From: Proteobacteria bacterium 005FR1
GTDB taxonomy: Bacteria; Pseudomonadota; Gammaproteobacteria; Pseudomonadales; Cellvibrionaceae
Assembly: GCA_026192395.1 (NCBI GenBank)
Contig: WACF01000001.1
Location: 2,974,309 to 3,038,308, forward strand
Reading direction: 5' to 3'
Length of the DNA stretch: 64,000 bases
Shown here in pieces: positions 61,303 to 64,000 of this stretch. Each line of letters opens with the position of its first letter. The first letter of the stretch is position 1. Made by a program: the position numbers and the translations under genes. The notes below the pieces were generated by a model. That model was given only the letters and a program-made list of their open reading frames with translations. It made no database searches and was not told the DNA's origin.

Positions 61303-62536
61303 GACTGAACTCCTGGTCCCAGGGCGTTGCGGACAACTCTGCCTGCGGCAAATCGATAGCGGGGCAGTTGGTGGTGTGAGGCACTTTCAGTGTGCTTAGC
61401 AATTCCATCACTTCGTTGGCGAGATTGGGGGTGAGGGTTAGCTTGGTTGGCCAGCCGACAATAACGTTGTCGATGCCTTCGGCGGATTTGGCGAAGGCCT
61501 TGTCCGGGCGCAGGAAGTTGCGCTGGCGGGCTTCGGCGCGATCGATTCGACGAGTGGTCCACTCTGCATTGCTTAGATCAACCCAGGGCAGCAGTTCGCA
61601 GAGTTCGCGCTTCGCGCTGGCGATCAGTTCTTCCGGTGATTGCTTTACGCCCGCTTCCGCCACGCTGCCACCAAGTGACCACACTCGCTTGCCGTCAGTG
61701 GTGCTGTGAGTGGAGATGCTGATGCGGGGCGTGGTGTCCGCGCCGAGGCAATGGCCGTAGAACTCGTACGGCAAGTCGTGCTTGACCCAGACCTGATGCA
61801 CAGGACGCAATTGCATTTGCGGTTTGCTGATGCTCAATGCCTCCAGCAATGGGCCGTTGCCCTTGCCGGCAGTGAAGACAAATTGTTTCGCCTGAATGAG
61901 CAGGCGTTTGCCTTCGCGGATCACCAGCAGCTCGGCCTGGTTCTCTTTGTTGCGTCGCCACTCATATTCACTGTCCGCCAGCGAAAACACCTGCTCCTTG
62001 ACTTTGCCTCGCAGGGTGCTGATCACACTCGGCGTATCCAGAACGATGTCCTGCAGCTTGTAAACCTGTCCGGAGAAGTCGGGGTGCTTGAGCAGATCCG
62101 GATAGTCACTGCGGGGCACCTTATCCATTCGCCCCTGAACCGCCTTGCTGGCGAAGAAGGTGGACATCCGCGAGCTGATGCCATCGGTGGACCAGAAATA
62201 AAAATGCCGACTCAGCGTCTTCGCGCCTCGCAGGTCGACGTCGCCCTCCCCGGCGAGACAGCGGGTCCAGTAGGCGGGCATATCGGCGATGGATTCTGAT
62301 GCTTTTGAGAGACTGCCCGCCAGCGTGTATTTGATTCCGCCGTGGATCATGCCCTGGGAGGCGAGGGTCTGATCGCTGCCCAGCTGATTCTTTTCAAACA
62401 GCGCACAGCAGAAGCCATCCTGCTGCAGGCGGTTCATCAACCAGAGGCCGGCAATGCCGCCGCCGATAACGGCCACGTCCAGGTGCACGCGTTCTTCGAT
62501 TTGGGAGTGATCGTCACGATTTGCGGGGTGATTCAT
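61295..62536 (-). CDS. FAD-dependent oxidoreductase (DAO family)
   Basis: 413 residues with the FAD-binding Rossmann motif VAVIGGGIAGLWLMNRL (21-37), then TLASQGMIHGGIKYTL and the DAO-type C-terminal NVIVGWPTKLTLTPNLA. Resembles glycerol-3-phosphate or D-amino-acid oxidising enzymes; the substrate cannot be named. Start with an ATG; it overlaps the aldo/keto reductase gene that follows on the same strand. Confidence 0.9.
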   Translation of the reverse strand: MNHPANRDDHSQIEERVHLDVAVIGGGIAGLWLMNRLQQDGFCCALFEKNQLGSDQTLASQGMIHGGIKYTLAGSLSKASESIADMPAYWTRCLAGEGDVDLRGAKTLSRHFYFWSTDGISSRMSTFFASKAVQGRMDKVPRSDYPDLLKHPDFSGQVYKLQDIVLDTPSVISTLRGKVKEQVFSLADSEYEWRRNKENQAELLVIREGKRLLIQAKQFVFTAGKGNGPLLEALSISKPQMQLRPVHQVWVKHDLPYEFYGHCLGADTTPRISISTHSTTDGKRVWSLGGSVAEAGVKQSPEELIASAKRELCELLPWVDLSNAEWTTRRIDRAEARQRNFLRPDKAFAKSAEGIDNVIVGWPTKLTLTPNLANEVMELLSTLKVPHTTNCPAIDLPQAELSATPWDQEFSHG

Positions 62537-62647
62537 AGGAACTCAGTTCTAAAGTCGGTACAGACGGGGAGATGCCGCCAAAGCTGCGCAGGCCCCCAGT
62601 ATACTGATTTGGGCCGGCCAATTCGCCGCAAGGCTCCGCGATTTCAG

Positions 62648-63337
62648 CTAGTCGACTGCCGCGTAGGGCTTCGGGTCCAGCCGCAGTTTTTCGCCACGGC
62701 TGCGGCAGCGGGTGAACTCCCAGGCCGCTGGCATCCCGGCTTCCCAGGATTTCCGGACCTTGAAGCAGCTGCCATCGCCCACTTCCACGTACAGATCTCC
62801 CCCGGGCTCCTGCCAGGAGCGCACTCGCGACCGTTTCGCAGGCGCTGCGGTGTTGATGTCTTCGCTCTGCCGAATCCGCTCACGCAGGCGCGGGTCGAAG
62901 GCGGAACCGCCAATGCCGGGCCTTCCTCCGCCGAGTGGCATGTCCGGATCGTCGCCTTCAAGTGTTTTGACGGTGTCCCTTACCATGCTGTTGAAGTCCA
63001 GCGTCGGGGTTTGCGGCGGCGGGTCCTGGTGCGGCTCGGGGTCGGGGTCGGGCTCGTGTTCGGGCTCAGCCTTGGAAATCGTTTTCTCCGGGATCTCGAT
63101 AGGCTCTTCTTCGCTCTCCACCATTGTTTCCGACACCGTCGAGGCAGGCTCCGGATCAACTTGCTGTGATCGCAGGCGCAGTTCGATTGTCGGCGCAGGT
63201 CTTTTGTCGACAGGCGCCGGCCAGGACCAGTCCACAAGCGAGAGCAACAGCAGATGTAGCGCGAGGGAGAGAATGAGTGCGAGGGCGAAAAGGGTGCGTC
63301 CCGCCAGCCGCCGGTATCGGCTTCCTTGGGAGGGCAT
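62648..63337 (-). CDS. TonB-like membrane-anchored protein without TonB C-terminal domain
   Basis: 229 residues. A single N-terminal helix (about 14-34, TLFALALILSLALHLLLLSLV) is followed by DWSWP..PAPTIELRL and a Glu/Pro-rich stretch (EPEHEPDPDPEPHQDPPPQT), the layout of TonB/TolA N-termini. The C-terminal part has GGGRPGIGG and DLYVEVGDGSCFKVRKSW, but no TonB-box-binding fold is recognisable. Likely spans the periplasm; function unknown. Divergent from waaA. Confidence 0.7.
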   Translation of the reverse strand: MPSQGSRYRRLAGRTLFALALILSLALHLLLLSLVDWSWPAPVDKRPAPTIELRLRSQQVDPEPASTVSETMVESEEEPIEIPEKTISKAEPEHEPDPDPEPHQDPPPQTPTLDFNSMVRDTVKTLEGDDPDMPLGGGRPGIGGSAFDPRLRERIRQSEDINTAAPAKRSRVRSWQEPGGDLYVEVGDGSCFKVRKSWEAGMPAAWEFTRCRSRGEKLRLDPKPYAAVD

Positions 63338-63539
63338 GCAGCAGTGTTCCGTTCGTTATTGTTCTGCACTTCGCATGGTCGGGAAGCGCTGTTGCGTAGA
63401 TCGGACCGTCACCGGCTCAAGCTGTTCCTTTCGCTGTTCCGTCACGAAAGCTCAGCGGTGGACATCACCAACACGCAGCTGCACAATCTCCCGCTCTCCG
63501 CGGCTCTCAACGCGACGTGTTCGGACTCTGGATCACTCG

Positions 63540-64000
63540 ATGCGCTGGCTTTACACCCTGGTTTTTTATCTTGCTCTGCCGGTCATCATGGCCCGCTTGC
63601 TGTGGCGAGCCCTCAAAGCACCGGCCTACGCACGGCGCTGGTCGGAGCGTTTCGGCATCTTCCACGCTCCGGCTTTACGCAAGCCGACCATCTGGGTCCA
63701 TGCCGTATCCGTGGGCGAAAGCATCGCCGCCGCGCCCATGGTGAGGGCGCTGATGAATCGCCACCCCGAAGCCGACTTTGTGGTCACCACCACTACGCCC
63801 ACCGGCTCCGAACAGGTACGGAAGCTCTTCGGCGAGCGGGTTTTCCACGTCTACGCGCCCTACGATTTGCCCACCTGTATTGCCAGCTTTCTGAAGCGGA
63901 TCCAACCCAAGTGTCTGATCGTGATGGAAACCGAGCTCTGGCCCAACATGGTTCCCCAGTGCCGCAAGCGCGGTATTCCGGTGATCCTGGCCAACGGTCG
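63540..64000 (+). CDS. waaA: Kdo transferase WaaA (partial, N-terminal 153 residues)
   Basis: Starts MRWLYTLVFYLALPVIMARLL with the N-terminal membrane anchor, then WSERFGIF, IWVHAVSVGES (family hallmark with catalytic Glu), VVTTTTPTGSEQV, VYAPYDLP and MVMETELWPN as IVMETELWPN. It adds Kdo to lipid A precursor, the first step before WaaC and WaaF act. The gene runs out of the window on the right. Confidence 0.96.
   Translation, partial: MRWLYTLVFYLALPVIMARLLWRALKAPAYARRWSERFGIFHAPALRKPTIWVHAVSVGESIAAAPMVRALMNRHPEADFVVTTTTPTGSEQVRKLFGERVFHVYAPYDLPTCIASFLKRIQPKCLIVMETELWPNMVPQCRKRGIPVILANG

Overview
The window reads as a chromosome segment of a GC-rich gammaproteobacterium of the Pseudomonadales/Oceanospirillales type. 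The evidence is synteny: mutY-yggX beside an AsmA gene; HAD phosphatase, rppH, ptsP, lgt, thyA, folA in a Pseudomonas-like order; and a lipopolysaccharide-core block ending in ilvE and glnE. The genus cannot be fixed from the sequence alone.

Layout. (1) 1-4962: an integrative element. On the minus strand run a tyrosine integrase, an AlpA/excisionase-like HTH protein, an 85-aa orphan, and the N-terminal 538 residues of a family B DNA polymerase that leaves the window on the left and starts at a GTG codon. A 414-aa orphan gene diverges from the integrase. (2) 5384-12175: a second accessory block with McrBC (McrB carries an EVE-like domain inside its AAA+ module), a DUF2787 protein, a YkvA-type protein, two orphans and a second, P4-type integrase. 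(3) 12176-14388: decayed or small genes running up to tRNA-Phe(GAA), a plausible attachment gene for the island.

(4) 14491-28249: housekeeping genes, namely yggX, mutY, asmA-like, gcvT-gcvH, imelysin lipoprotein, HAD phosphatase, rppH, ptsP, an NRDE/TANGO2 gene, lgt, thyA and folA. An 11-copy heptanucleotide tandem repeat abuts the NRDE start codon. (5) 28562-33806: a complete TonB2-type energy-transduction operon (DUF3450, TtpC, ExbB, ExbD, TonB, TPR protein) closed by a strong terminator. (6) 34041-46896: ilvD, argA, argE, a Pit phosphate transporter with its DUF47 partner, a GspE/PilB-like ATPase, glnE and ilvE.

(7) 47198-64000: lipopolysaccharide core assembly, namely waaF, waaC, waaG, waaP, two more WaaP-family kinases, two glycosyltransferases, msbA and hldE, with waaA starting at the right edge. 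Between hldE and an aldo/keto reductase-FAD oxidoreductase pair lies a small integron-type cassette patch without an integrase: a clear attC, a small membrane protein, a HEPN-like protein, a degenerate attC, and a truncated FkbM methyltransferase beside it.

Two themes stand out beyond the genes. One is the hidden DNA polymerase of the left element. The other is a scattered family of GAGAC-containing heptanucleotide repeats in intergenic DNA, some overlapping stop codons (argE, ilvE) and one placed where a ribosome binding site should be (NRDE gene).
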